Shown here one piece after another: positions 10,901 to 21,794 of a stretch of 64,000 nucleotides of DNA (its first letter is position 1; each line of letters starts with the position of its first letter). The DNA is from Erinaceus europaeus. Its lineage: Eukaryota > Chordata > Mammalia > Eulipotyphla > Erinaceidae. The translations under genes and the position numbers were made by a program. The notes under the pieces are model-generated. The model was not told the DNA's origin, searched no databases, and saw only the letters and a list, made by a program, of their open reading frames with translations. The stretch covers positions 62,758,042 to 62,822,041 of the forward strand of contig NC_080164.1 in NCBI RefSeq assembly GCF_950295315.1, in the 5' to 3' direction.

Positions 10901-13900
10901 AAGGCTTCAATTTCTCCATGAAGCATGAGATGGGGTACCAGTTGGAAGTAAGGAGTTTGAGAAAAGCAGACTGGACTGGAGCCTTGGTGGGAACTGTGTG
11001 TGCCTTTGAGAACTGCACTCATGAAAGAAACCAGCCCACTTGGTGTGTTATTCTCCTGCTGCTTAGGTACAAAGAAGGCAGGAAGCCGATTCTTGCACAT
11101 CGGCACTTGTAAGCCAGCTGAGCTTGTCACACACGGCCCTGAGCCGTTATCCTCACAGATGCATATATTCCCTAATTATAAACATCATCTACATGCTGAA
11201 GCTTTACAAATGTACATTCTTGGTCCCAAACCTCTCTTCCAAGTTTCAGGCTCATATAAGTAATTATCTTCTCAGTGTCAGCATGCTAGGTGTCTAAAAT
11301 CTCTTCTGTGGACCCAGTTCACTTCCCCAAGTCTACCCTCTCTGTCCATACTATCAGGCACTCAGTTACAAACCTGGCTCTCCTGTGACTTTCTGTTTTC
11401 CTCACTGCCAACACCTCTACCACCCAACCCATCCATGAGTAAGGTCAACTTCACATTAGTGTCTCAGCCCATTTTTCCAACCTGTTGTCACTCACTATCC
11501 AGTAGTCATCATATTTCACCTGGACTAATAAAATAGCCGCTAGATGGCCTTCTGTTCTTTAATCCCAATCAGTCTTGCTGTTAATCTCTGTTTAAAACCT
11601 TTCCACTGGTTTTCATTGCTCTTAGAAATCAATCCAAACATCTATGACTGCATATCTGGTCCTTTTGCCTTTCAGTTTCAACTCCAATGACTCTCCCTTC
11701 TTGCTAGCCTCTGGCCACATCAGCTTCCTGAGCACACTGGGCCATTTCCTGGAAGCACAGTTCCTGCTTTTCCTGCTAGTGGGACATTTTTCTTCATTCT
11801 TGTACCCCTGATTGGCTCCTTTCCCTCTTATATCCTTGGTTTACAAGTGTCTTCCTTCTCTCCAGGCTTTGCCATGCTTATCCCTTGTCTTCTTTTTTGT
11901 TGTTATTTTATTTTTATTATTTATTACTGCCACCATGGTTATTGCTGGGGCTTGGTGCTGACACTATGAATTCACTATTCCTAGTGGCCGCTTTTTTTCT
12001 ATTATATTTGATAGGACAGAGAGAAATTGAGAGGGGAGGGGAGATAGAGAGGGAAAAAGATAGACACCTGCAGACCTGTTTCACCTCTGGTGAGGCATGC
12101 CCCTGCAGGTGGGGATCGGGGCTCTAACCCGGGTCCTTGCACACTTAATCAGGTGCGCCATGACCCGGCTCCCTTGTCTTCTTGCAACCATATGTATCTC
12201 TGTTCACTCTGCCCTTCATTCTCTGGAACAGTCGCTTGCATCTAAGCCTGTGTCATCTCAAGCCTGTGTCAAATACCAGTAGCATAAGAGGGTTGATCAA
12301 CCACTTGTCTTTCTCCTTCACATAAATCTGACCTCTACCTCTGGAGAAGTAGAAGGATGTAGGGGATACTGTGTATCAGAGGTTCCTGAAGTTATCACCA
12401 AATTCCTACCCCCAAGACAAACAAACAACAGATGACTAGACTAGCAAGGTTCTGGTAGCAGCATAATGGATAAAACATGAGATCCTGAATTTGATCTCTG
12501 ACAACACATATGCCAGAGTGATGATCTGGTTCTCTTCCTCATTAACAAACAAACAAAAAAGAATATGAACTGGAACCTGGGAACTGGCTCCTAGCAAAGC
12601 CCCAGCCCACGCCTGAGTTTCCTTGGTTGTCCAAAAGTTTCACAGTATCCAGATCAGGGGTTCCCCCAGGCTCTGGAAAGCACACTATTCCACTCCCCAG
12701 GAGGGTAGTCAGTCCTTCCCCAAGCCCACCCAACACCCATTCTCCAGAAGGACAGAAGTCCCAGTTCAGAGATGAGTACCCCCCCAGCAGAGTTACCTGA
12801 ACAAGAAGGATTGGAGTGGGGCCTGAATGTGACCCAGGATGCGCTGCACCTCTTTCTTCACAAGAGCAGGCACCTGGCCTTCTCCAGCCCCTCCTGGAGC
12901 CCTCCCTGAAATGACATTCTGCACCCTGTGATATAAGAAGACTGGCATCAGACTTGGGAAAGCCTCTTCGGAGGCAGCCTCCAGTGTTCACTCTCAATCT
13001 GAAAGGCCTCAGGTAAAGCTACCACTTGAGAAGCTGGCCCTTCCAACCACCCCTGCCTAGTACCCTTGTTGCTCTTTCAGGGATCTCAGAAGTGCCGACC
13101 AGATCCCAGTCTCTATCTGCTTACCCAGTGCTTTCCATGATCTTCTGTGGGGCATCCTGGCAGGGGGGTATGTGTTGCTCCATTGACCACAAGAAATAGC
13201 AGAGCCTCCGAACTAGCCAACCCCGAAACCTAGACACAGCCCCAGATAAGAGGGGAGAACTTTCAGAAGGCACACTCCCATCTAAGGCCTACAGAAGGCC
13301 ATTCCATCAGGAAGGGAGCACACCCGAGTCCCATGGCCCAGGAATACCTGAACTTGGTTTATCAAAGGACACTTTGAGATATACTTGCTCACTGCATCCC
13401 CATTCCCACACCTTTCTCTACTTCATGGGGTACAATTTCAGGGCATGACACACAGTGAGCACTCTACAGAGCTCACGTAGAAAGCTGTCAAAAAGCTTCA
13501 AGCCTGCCTTTGTCTATGGGTACAGATCAGAAAGCAGGGTGCCTTCTTTTTATATCAAAAGAAGAAAATGACACCACAGCATAATAGGGTCCCAGCAGCC
13601 CATCACCCAAGGGCCCTGCCCATGCTACCCACCCCCACCTCTGACTACCTGGTGTTCTCCTCCTTCACCATGATCACATTGCAGAAGCCTAGGTCCATTA
13701 TGCTTCTGTGGAAGAGGGACTCCTGCTCAAGAGAGGGCAGGGACAGAATGTCTTTGGGGGCCCTTCGCAAACTGGCAAAGGAAAACCCCTGCTCTGTCAT
13801 CTGTGGCCTTTGCCTAGTGGACTATCAAGACTTGCAGGGGTCAAGATTATAACACAGTGTTTCCAAAAGATGTTCAGACCCAGATCCTGAAGCTCACTCA

Positions 13901-14773
13901 GGAAAATGGGTTCCATGGTCAAAATGAAAAAAAAACAAAAAAAAAACCTTCTCTGCAGACTGCTCTTTAAAATAGTAGCATAGACTGTCTCTAAGAACTT
14001 CTCTGTCAGTAGTAAATGGCACATAACTAACTTGCACACCCAACAAAACCCTGGGTCCTCACAGCGCCAGCACATGACATGGATGCACAAGAGACCTGTG
14101 TACATGTAATGAATACTGGGGAATGCTTAACCGAAAGTGTCTTCAAAATTGAACAGCAGAAAGCATGCAGGAAAAGTCAGACCCCAAACTATGGACTATA
14201 CACTCCTCTCAGGCCCCTCTGCACTTTCCCCACCTAACTTTTCTGGGTCTAGGAGACAGCCTCCACCCAACAATACAATCAAAACCAGTGCATCCATTCT
14301 CCTCAAAGAGCAAAGGCATGGGCAGAGGAGAGCAGAGTTTGAAAGGACATAAAGCCATTGCTCTCAAGTCTAAGTTGCCCAAGATTTCCAGGGTAGGCCC
14401 TGTCCCTATATCAGATATAAAGTGCAGGCCACTTCAGGGGTCAAAATAGCTCACCCAGCTCTTCGGAGTGCAGGTCTGGCAGCAACGGCCTACAAAGGGG
14501 CGATACTTCCCCAGGAATGGGGTGACAGCCTCCAGCTTCATCCCAAAGCCTGAGGACCACAGGCTTGTCTGGAATAGGGCCACAAGAAGAGATGAGGGGA
14601 CTCACAGTCTTTGGCAGAGGGAGTGAGACTCCAGAAATGAGGGACATAGGATGAGGGACATAGGCAGTGGAGATAGGAAGGCACTAAATACTCTCAGAAT
14701 CTCATATTACCTCCCGGCCATTCTGGCTGCTTCTCTGTTGAGTTTTGAGTTTGGTTTCCACCACCATGTCCAT
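4926..14773 (-). CDS. GPAT2: GPAT2, mitochondrial glycerol-3-phosphate acyltransferase 2 (complete CDS, 21 coding exons)
   Basis: Coding exons, first to last on the minus strand: 14711-14773, 14455-14568, 13649-13722, 13125-13229, 12797-12925, 10326-10425, 9833-9966, 9434-9533, 9127-9339, 8694-8813, 8444-8526, 8041-8159, 7285-7355, 6954-7212, 6732-6880, 6523-6600, 5935-6066, 5736-5856, 5563-5628, 5299-5354, 4926-5042. They total 2403 nt: 800 codons plus stop, against about 795 residues in human, with every junction in phase and GT/AG. The start is the ATG at 14771-14773, where the human protein begins. Acyltransferase block I is HKSLLD (residues 205-210), block IV is VPVAITYD (326-333). Block II (GGLFLPL, about 247-253) lacks the arginines and block III (IFLEEPP, 287-293) lacks the glycine of active GPATs, as in human GPAT2. 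An acidic/serine stretch (DFTDSDSDDFEEAEG) lies near 663-677. GPAT2 is an outer-mitochondrial-membrane protein of male germ cells linked to piRNA production; its enzyme activity is weak or disputed. Confidence 0.96.
7630..7785 (+). mobile_element. Second-family SINE in a GPAT2 intron
   Basis: Forward copy between the exons at 7285-7355 and 8041-8159. It shows GAATATGATGCCTGAGG, GGTCTCAGGTTCTGTCCTCA (B-box region), CACCATGAGTCAGAGCTGAG and an A/AAG-rich tail. Confidence 0.65.
11330..11880. repeat. Ancient interspersed repeat, family not assigned
   Basis: Motifs such as CCTGGACTAATAAAATAGCC, AAAACCTTTCCACTGGTTTT and CCACATCAGCTTCCTGAGCA recall a widespread mammalian repeat, perhaps LINE-2-like. 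I cannot fix the family from sequence alone. Confidence 0.35.
11895..12169 (-). mobile_element. Main SINE, reverse, in GPAT2 intron 5
   Basis: Runs from a T-rich tail through GGGGCTTGGTGCTGACACTA and the body to a head end CGCCATGACCCGGCTCCC. It is flanked by perfect 14-base duplications TCCCTTGTCTTCTT at 11881-11894 and 12170-12183. Confidence 0.88.
12440..12560 (+). mobile_element. Second-family SINE in GPAT2 intron 5
   Basis: GGTAGCAGCATAATGGATAA (A-box region), ATCCTGAATTTGATCTCTGA (B-box region), ATGCCAGAGTGATGATCTGG, then an A-rich tail of CAAA units. Confidence 0.6.
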
Positions 14774-14830
14774 AACCTCTAAGATCTGAAGAACCACCAC
14801 CTCTGTCTCTTTTCCTCTCTTCACAGGAAC
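14774..14830 (-). other. GPAT2 5' UTR part of the first coding exon
   Basis: On the minus strand a polypyrimidine stretch ending TCTCCAAGGCAG precedes 14830. This makes a good splice acceptor 57 bases upstream of the ATG. GPAT2 mRNA therefore probably begins with at least one further, non-coding exon to the right. Confidence 0.5.
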
Positions 14831-16395
14831 CTGCCTTGGAGAGAAGTTGAAGAATGGAATTGGTACTGAATTCTGAGTCTCAATCAGGGGCTTCTAGGGT
14901 GACTCCTATATTCCTACCCCCAGGTCTCACAAAGTCCAGATCAGAGGTTCTCCCAGGCTAAAAGGAAGGTGATTGGTTGTCTTACCATCAACACCCACCT
15001 GCATCTCCCAGGCCAGCTGGGGGCTATACTAGACATTCAGACTCCTCTATGAAGAGGGAAAGAATAAGACTGGATTATCAGGAAGGAGGCATAAGAAAAA
15101 CATGAAAGGCCACTAGGTCTTGCTTAATGTCCTTCTCCACTATAGAGGAAGGCCCTTTATCCACTCAAGCAGTATAAGAATATGGTACTAAATGAATATG
15201 GTACCAGGTACTAAATGAGGGATGGGTAAAGGATCAAAACACAGAGAGAAATACTACTCAGGCCTGTTTCCAAGGAATATTTGGCTGCTTGGGGACAAAA
15301 CAGGCACTTCTATAATCAATTCCTTCTTACACAACAATCACCACAGCAGATCTCACTTGCTATCTCCCCAGCCGTCTCCTTCCCACCATAATATTGCCCG
15401 TAAGTGTCAACCCTCTATCTTCCATAAAGCAGTACTGAACACTTCCTAGCCCACAAATTGGACCCTAAAAACTCCTCACCAGGTTCCTAATGGGTAGGTT
15501 GCCCCAGTTATTTCTCTTATCCCTCCCTCTAGTACACTATGCACAATGTGGAGCTCTCCCCATCACCCCACCAGATTCTGTCTGTGGGCCTAAGTCCCTA
15601 ACACCTCGCATCACTTTTAATGTTGTTCTTCTCATCTTTGGTTCCCCCACCCAACCGTTCTGGACAGGGAACCTTTTCCAGAACTAAGGTTTTTACTTCC
15701 CCACATCATATGAAAGTGTCCTGAAGGCAAAATCTGCATCTGGCTCAATTCTGTATGCCCAATGGTCTGCCCTGCACAAGTGAGGGATCCAGAAAATTGT
15801 ATAGTATTGACTGTAACTTCTTCCAGAATTCCTCAGTCTCTCCTCTCCTCGATTAGCACACAAAACCTTGAAGTTCAATTGTACCAAAAAATCGTAATTC
15901 TTACAGAGCACAAGCTCTTGAAAATGTTTCCACAACCCCACTCATAGACATTTGGCATAGAGAGTTGGCACACCAAAGCTGCAAGTTGGGGGTGCCCTGC
16001 CAGCTTTCAAATGTGGTGTCTACTCCCCAGTCTCAGATCAACCTCTTAAACTAACTCTACTAGATCTCTGCTAGCCCTGAGCAGATGGATTATGTATAAA
16101 ACAAGGAGTAATTCCTAATTACCAACTAAACCCATTACCCAGTATAAGTGACTCAGAGGTCAGTTCTGGGATTATATCTAGCACACAATTCCACCTAATG
16201 AGATTCCCTATCAGTCTGTAGCTTCTTCCTGGATCTTCCCCCCACTCCCGCCAAGGGGTAAACTTACATCCTAAGCTAACATTTCCTTCAACCATACAGT
16301 ATTCTAAAACTTGATGAATTCATTTGACCAACATTTAAAGCAGGAGTGCTTGTTACATAAAAACATTGGCGTTTCCAGCTGCTGTTGTTAAAAAA
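14831..16395 (-). other. Probable GPAT2 5' intron, otherwise unannotated
   Basis: No coding similarity recognised on either strand and no young SINE. The part around 15690-15790 (AAGGCAAAATCTGCATCTGG, CTGTATGCCCA) is loosely like a LINE-2 3' end, but this is not secure. Confidence 0.4.
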
Positions 16396-16987
16396 AAAAG
16401 GCTGGCCATCTCTAGCTTGCACCCCACCGGGCCTGGCGGGCGGGGTCCAGCAGCCACTGTCCTTTCAGGCCGGCTGCACTGCCTTCCCTTCTCCCCCCCC
16501 CCCCCCCCCCCGCATGCCACTTGCCGCCTGGCCTTGGCGCACCCTGAGTTTGCAGCTCTCTGAGATGTTGGACCCGAGGAAGAACCACAGGCTGGGTAGG
16601 ACCGTTTCACAACCCCCTCGCCAGTGCCCCTGGGGTGGGGGGCCTTTGGAAACTGCCCTCTCTCCCCCCAGCAGAATCACCAGCATTTCCTCAATGGGGT
16701 GGAAGGCTTCCCCTGAAGCTCTCCTCAGGATCTGGGATCACGGGAGGCCCAGGTCAAAGCCAAGTGAAGCTCCTCAGTGCTATCCCCACACCTCCTCAGA
16801 GGAAGAAGCATTTGCCCTCAGCGACCCCCGCCCACCCACCCAAGAAGAGGAGGTCTTCAGAACTCTCCATACATACACGCATCATCTCCCAGAAAAGGCT
16901 GGAGTAGCTCCCCAAGTGGGAAGATTCCTGGATAACCCTGGGCCTGGTGCCCCCGACCCAGCCCCAGGGCAAGCCTGAGTGTCTCAC

Positions 16988-17060
16988 CTCACACCCGCCA
17001 GCGATTCCCGCCAAAGCAGCACCTAGTCTGGAGGCCGGAAGGCATGGACTGGCGCATGTG
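16988..17060 (-). other. Candidate non-coding first exon of GPAT2
   Basis: On the minus strand GGCGGGTGTGAG|GTGAGACA at 16988/16987 is a strong splice donor inside the CpG region. It could join to the acceptor at 14830. The start near 17060 is a guess from the promoter-like elements; no transcript evidence is available. Confidence 0.3.
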
Positions 17061-17125
17061 CACACCCCTCTTAAGGCAGTAGTGACAGCCAATAAGGATG
17101 CACGCTGGGCCGGAAACCACGCCCC

Positions 17126-17288
17126 ATGGAATCCAGTCCCGCCCCACGCACTGCGTGGCCATGTGACCTGTACAGTCGGCTGTGCGGTAGGTGTAGGTGT
17201 TGGTGTTGGCGTGCTTGCTGTATGAAGGGCTGTGCTGCCTCCCTGAGCCTGTATGGTGGGCTGCTTGCTGTGCTGCTCACTTCCTTAG
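17126..17288 (+). CDS. Candidate first exon of an unidentified rightward gene (possible signal peptide)
   Basis: Open from an ATG at 17126. An internal ATG at 17222 begins MKGCAASLSLYGGLLAVLLT, which reads like a signal peptide: one basic residue, then a hydrophobic core. The exon would end at 17288 in a strong donor, TTCCTTAG|GTAAGCTC, splitting a codon after its first base. That phase is typical of signal-peptide exons of secreted and cell-surface proteins. It lies just after CCAAT, GC-box and E-box elements. I do not recognise the gene, and no partner exon was found downstream. It could equally be a non-coding divergent transcript. The ORF is short enough to be chance. Confidence 0.25.
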
Positions 17289-17609
17289 GTAAGCTCCAGG
17301 TGCCTAAGAACCCCTGGAAATGTCTGGGGGAATGGGCTGTCTGAAGGGTAGACAAGCACTTGTGGCCATCAAGATCCAGTAGAAGAGGTTGCTGGGGTAC
17401 ACACACCACCAAGCTAGAGCTTAGAATATGAAAAAATTATGAGCTGGGAGTGAATTAGAAAAGTCAGAATGATTAGAAACCAGTTCCAGTTTTTGGTTGG
17501 CTGGGGTTTCACGAAGATGGACTCTTTTACCTATTGATCTCAGAGACAGAGAAGAAAGATAATATGCACCGCACCACCACTTGTGAAGCTTCCCTGTGCA
17601 GTTTCTCCT

Positions 17610-17756
17610 ATGGGAAATAAATGACCAGAAATTGTCTTGATTCTCAGAGTGTGGACAGTTAGGAGGGAAAGATTAAAGCCCTGTTTCTATTCTGTCTCAT
17701 AATGAGCCCCCATTGACATGCCAGAGAATTCTAGTTAAGGAACATGTGGCACTGCT
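17610..17756 (+). repeat. Copy 1 of a dispersed 140-base direct repeat
   Basis: Shares long near-identical runs with 19878-20016, including ATTCTCAGAGTGTGGACAGT and TAATGAGCCCCCA, and CATGCCAGAGAATTCTAGTT with only a few substitutions and small indels. Similarity stops sharply after GTGGCACTG. The family is unknown to me. Confidence 0.8.
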
Positions 17757-17874
17757 GACTGGGTCCTCACACGCGTTTAAGTGGACTCTCTACAGGGTAG
17801 AGTAATCTCCTTGCCCACCAGAAGCCAGGTGCGGGATATGAAAACAAGGCAGGTCTCCCCATTGTCTTTTCTTT

Positions 17875-18228
17875 CTATCTTTTTTTTTCTTTTTGCTTCC
17901 ATGGTTATCTCTGGGTCTCAGGGCCGACACCATGAATCCACTGCTCCTGGAGGCTGTTTTCCCCTTTTGTTGCCCTTGTTGTTTATCACTATTGTTGCAA
18001 TTATTATCGTTGTCATTGCTGTTGTTGTTGGCTAGGACAGAGAGAAATCGAGAGGGGGAAGACGGGGAGAGAAAGATAAACACCTGCAGACCTGCTTCAC
18101 CACATGTGAAGTGACTCCCCCCACCCCTGCAGGTAGGAGCCGGGGGCTCGAGCCAGGATCCTTACATAGGCCCTTGCGCTTTGGGCCATGTGAGCTTAAC
18201 CCGCTGAGCTACCTGCAAAACGCCCCCC
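17875..18228 (-). mobile_element. Main SINE, reverse (first of a stacked pair)
   Basis: Long form, with tail side at the left and head end CCGCTGAGCTACCTGC at the right. It has a copy of CATTGTCTTTTCTTT on each side (17860 and 18229). Confidence 0.88.
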
Positions 18229-18244
18229 CATTGTCTTTTCTTTT

Positions 18245-18457
18245 TCTTTTTCTTTTTTTTTCGCTCTAGGTTGTTGCTGGGGCTTGGTGCCTGTCGTTGT
18301 TGTTGGATAGGAGAGAAATGGAGAGAGAAGGGGAAGACAGAGAGGGGGAGAGAAAGACACCTGCAGACCTGCTTCACCACTTGTGGAACTGGGATCCTTA
18401 CGCAGGTCCTTGGGCTTTGCGCCATGTGCGCTTAACCTGTGCTACTGCTCTCCCCTT
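18245..18457 (-). mobile_element. Main SINE, reverse (second of a stacked pair)
   Basis: Shorter copy missing part of the 3' module and of the head-proximal body. It is bounded by CATTGTCTTTTCTTTT at 18229-18244 and 18458-18473. Confidence 0.85.
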
Positions 18458-18787
18458 CATTGTCTTTTCTTTTGTTAACTAGAACTCTAGCTCATAGTCA
18501 AGGATGTGCTGTACTTATAAATGTCTGGGGTTTTGCTGGCTCAATAACCAAAGTGTCCCTGTGGTTAGTTGATTAATCAACTCCTGTCTTGGCACTGAGC
18601 TGCAAATGAGAGAAGTCCAAGTTATTTCATTCATCTTTTGACTGTTTCCAATATCCAGGAAGGAACCAGCAAATATTAATAATAAAATGAGGGTGGGAAG
18701 GACTGTGCTCTGTTCCTGCATTCCGCCACCTATGTAATTGCTACCAAACTCAAATTATAAGGCCATGATGCAATAGAAATTGACAAG

Positions 18788-19119
18788 AGTAGTAGTGCAG
18801 TGGGTTAAGCACACATGGCACGAAGCTCAAGGACCCACATAAGGATCAAGGATCCTGATTCTAGCCCCCGTTCCCCCCCTCCTCAGGGGGCTGGCTCATA
18901 AGCAGTGAAGCAGGTCTGCAGGTGTCTATTTTTCTTTCCTGCTCTCTGTCTTCCTGTTATCTCTCAGCTTCTCTTCTGTCCGATCCAACAAAAGCAGCAA
19001 TAACAACAATAAAAACAACAATAACAACAAAATGGAGAAAAAGGCCTCCAGGAGCAGTGGATTCCTAGTGCGGGCAATGAACCCCAGCAATAACCCTAGA
19101 GGCAAAGAAAGAAAGAAAA
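18788..19119 (+). mobile_element. Main SINE, forward, long form
   Basis: AGTAGTGCAGTGGGTTAAGC head with a small internal duplication (AAGGATCAAGGATCCTGATT), pyrimidine body, CAGGAGCAGTGGATTCCTAG module and GAAA-type tail. Confidence 0.85.
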
Positions 19120-19174
19120 GACTAGTTAATTCCTAGGCATGATATTTTTGTTTTTATTTGTGGGGGGTGGGTTG

Positions 19175-19380
19175 TGGAGAGAGGCAAGGGAGACAGTATA
19201 ATGATTATGCAAAGACTTTCATGCCTAAGGGTCTGAGGTCCCAGATTTAATCCCTGGCCCCACCATGAGCCAGAGCTGACCCTTGCTTTGTGCACACATG
19301 CACACACACACTCTCTCTTTCCCTCTTTCTCATCTTTCTCTATGTATTTCTCTCACTAAAATAAATAAAGTATTTTTCAG
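19175..19380 (+). mobile_element. Second-family SINE, best-preserved forward copy
   Basis: Useful reference for the family. GGGAGACAGTATAATGATTA (A-box region) is followed by CAAAGACTTTCATGCCTAAG, CCCAGATTTAATCCCTGGCC (B-box region), CACCATGAGCCAGAGCTGA, a CT-rich stretch and a tail containing AATAAATAAAG. Confidence 0.7.
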
Positions 19381-19877
19381 AAACAAAGGGAATACACTGT
19401 GCATGTGGCAAGGCCGGCTCTCTCCCAGGTGAGGTATCTTGCTGGCCCAAAACAGTTTTTATTTAGAACCTACCATTGCAACACAGGGGTCCCAGCCCCA
19501 TGGCAGCAGGACCCCAAGAGGAGCCCCCCCCTTACAGTACTAATGGGCAAGGACATGCATGTAGCCAATGCAAGAGTCAGCACATGAGCAGTATGTGTGC
19601 TCAGACAGGACTGTCTGGTGAGTGAACAGTGAACAAATGGTTCATCATCAGGCTGAGTCCTCCAGTCAGTATATAAGCTTCCTGTGTGAACAGCAGAGCC
19701 TTCCACTCAAGGATGGTCAGTTATCCCAGGTTCAGGATATATCATTCGAACAGGTATCTTGACAAGCACACTCAGAGTGGAGGCTAGGGTTCACTAGGGC
19801 TGTATAGGAGGGGAGAATAGAGGTCACCAGCAAGGTTTATGCAGTGATTTCTCCAGGAAAGTTCTGAATTTAGCTTA

Positions 19878-20016
19878 GAGGGAAATAAGTGACCAGAAAC
19901 TGTCGTGATTCTCAGAGTGTGGACAGTTAGGAGGGAAGGGTTAAAGCCCTGTTTCTATTCTGTTTCATAATGAGCCCCCACTTGACATGCCAGAGAATTC
20001 TAGTTATAGCATGTGG
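19878..20016 (+). repeat. Copy 2 of a dispersed 140-base direct repeat
   Basis: Partner of 17610-17756, about 2.2 kb away in the same orientation. The flanks on both sides differ from copy 1, so only this block was shared. Confidence 0.8.
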
Positions 20017-20344
20017 CACTGAGTGAACAAAGACAACTGGGAGCCTGGCTGGACCCAACAGCAGAAGGCTAGAGGCATTTGCCTTCCCCTTCTCAGGCTT
20101 GCCATTGCTTATGTGGCTGTTCTCATTCTTCCCACAGCGCAAAGTTGTCTCTCTGCCTTCTTTGTGTCAATATATACCCAAGCCCTAAGTCTGAGTCCTC
20201 TCAATTTAACTTAGGTCTCCAATGTCGTTTCAGCACCCACAGAATCTATTTTACCATTAATTGTTACCTTTCTTTTATACCACAGTGCCCTGACCACAAC
20301 TGGACCCTGAGATTCTGAAGCTGAAAAACAAAAATGCAGTTCTG

Positions 20345-20555
20345 GGGGTCAAGCGGTGGTGTACTTGGTTGAGCATACATATTACCATGCACAAGAACCT
20401 GGATTCAAGCCCCCTGCTCCCCATTACAGGGATGCTTCACAAGTGGTGAAGCAGGTCTACAAGTGTCTCTCTTTCACTCTCTCCCTCTCTTTCTCAACCA
20501 CTTCTCTCAATTTCTCTCGCTCTTTCAAAAAGAAAATATATGTATATATAAGTTT
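20345..20555 (+). mobile_element. Main SINE, short (T+-like) form, forward
   Basis: Head GGGGTCAAGCGGTGGTGTAC, body CAGGTCTACAAGTGTCTCTC. It lacks the AAC-rich and CAGGAGCAGTGGATTC modules of the long form. Confidence 0.75.
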
Positions 20556-20897
20556 TAAAAATGTTATCATGTAGAAGTTATGTTCTCCTAAGAGTACAGG
20601 CTTGAATTTACCCAATGCCCTTTGTTCTGGGAACACCATCTGTATAGGCATTTGAGTTCTGCAGCTGTTACTAGGGCCCACCTATCCTTAAGGAGATTTG
20701 ATGCTTGGAATTAGCCCTGAGACAGATGCTTCAGACAAGAAAGTTGCAGAGAGGACCATGGCAGAGACCTGGCTTATCAGCTAGCGAGTTGAGTTCTTTC
20801 CTCAGTTGCATTCGTTGGAGGAAAGGTATTTTGTTTTTACTGTTTATTGTAGTTTAAACATCATCTTGCAGATCGATATCTGAGAAGTGATGTGCTT

Positions 20898-21180
20898 TTT
20901 TTTTTCTACCAGGATTAATTGCTGGGGCTTGATGCCTGCATGATGAATCCATGGCTTCTGGCGGTCATTTTTTTTCATTTTAAAAAGTTCATTTATTTAT
21001 CTTTTTATGATAAAGACAGAGACCTATGACATAGGGAGAGAAAAGGAAAGAAAGGCAACTACAGCTTGTTCTAGCACTCATAAATGAGTTCCCCACCCCC
21101 CTTGCACATGGGAACTGGGGGCTCAAATCCCAGTCCTTGTACAAGGCCACTTATCCACTTACTAGTTTACTTGGGCCCTG
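20898..21180 (-). mobile_element. Main SINE, reverse, diverged
   Basis: Tail side carries CTACCAGGATTAATTGCTGG and GGGCTTGATGCCTGCATGAT. Head end TTACTAGTTTACTTGGGCCC is eroded. Confidence 0.7.
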
Positions 21181-21794
21181 ATGCTGCATCTTTCAACACT
21201 GAGGTCTAGAGGGTAAGGCAGGTATGTTTGCCTTTGAGTGATGTACAGAAAACATGAAGTTTTCCTATTGCAAAGCAGCACAAGACCTGTAGGCTGGTTG
21301 CAATGCAAACTGAATATGGATAACCTGATCTAGGCAAAACAAAAAAACAAAAATCTTTGTCCACCCAAGATTAACTGGCCTCAGGTCAGACTGCATCACC
21401 CAGAAGGTCCTGGGTAGGAGCTAAGTGCAGTTATAGACAGTCCCCAAGTATAGTCATCTTGTGCTCTGTGGAGGAGTGGCCTAATACATGAAGATATCAG
21501 TTATACCTAAATGAATTTATAACTTCTTTGTAATTCCAGTAAAAATTCCACTACATAGAAATCTGAAAAGCTCCAACTATAAAAAATTCATGCGAAATGT
21601 ATGAATACAGATCTATGTCTGAGTAAATATGTAAATATGTCTGAGTAAAGAAATGGACAGGCAACTTGCTCTTTCAGATATTCAGGCATGTTTCAATAAC
21701 TTTGTTTTAAAACAATCAAACAAGCTAGTACAGTGTGAGTGAAAGGATGGGCAACCAATTGGAGATGAATCCCTTGGTATAGAGAAACTTAATA
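21181..21794. other. Intergenic sequence, nothing recognised
   Basis: AT-rich, without a long open frame or a repeat I can name. Confidence 0.5.

Larger units (their letters stand above)
10426..12796 (-). other. GPAT2 intron 5 (largest coding intron)
   Basis: About 2.4 kb without coding sequence, between the exons ending at 12797 and starting at 10425. It holds an old repeat (11330-11880) and two SINEs listed separately. I recognise nothing in 10426-11330. Confidence 0.75.
16396..17295. promoter_or_regulatory. CpG-rich bidirectional promoter region
   Basis: The only clearly CpG-rich stretch in the window, with roughly 30 CpG in 0.9 kb against near-absence elsewhere. Elements seen: CCAAT at 17089-17093, NRF1-like GGCGCATGTGCA at 17051-17062, ETS-like CCGGAA at about 17035 and 17110, GC boxes CACGCCCC (17118-17125) and CCCGCCCC (17138-17145), and an E-box CATGTGAC (17160-17167). 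There is no TATA box. Leftward it is well placed to drive GPAT2. Rightward it precedes a candidate first exon. A run of 19 C at 16493-16511 lies inside. Confidence 0.6.

Noticed and set aside
16385..16978. Forward open frame of 197 codons in the CpG-rich region
   Set aside because: GC- and proline-rich composition over a promoter, including a 19-C run. Stop codons are rare there by composition, and there is no recognised domain or good initiation context.
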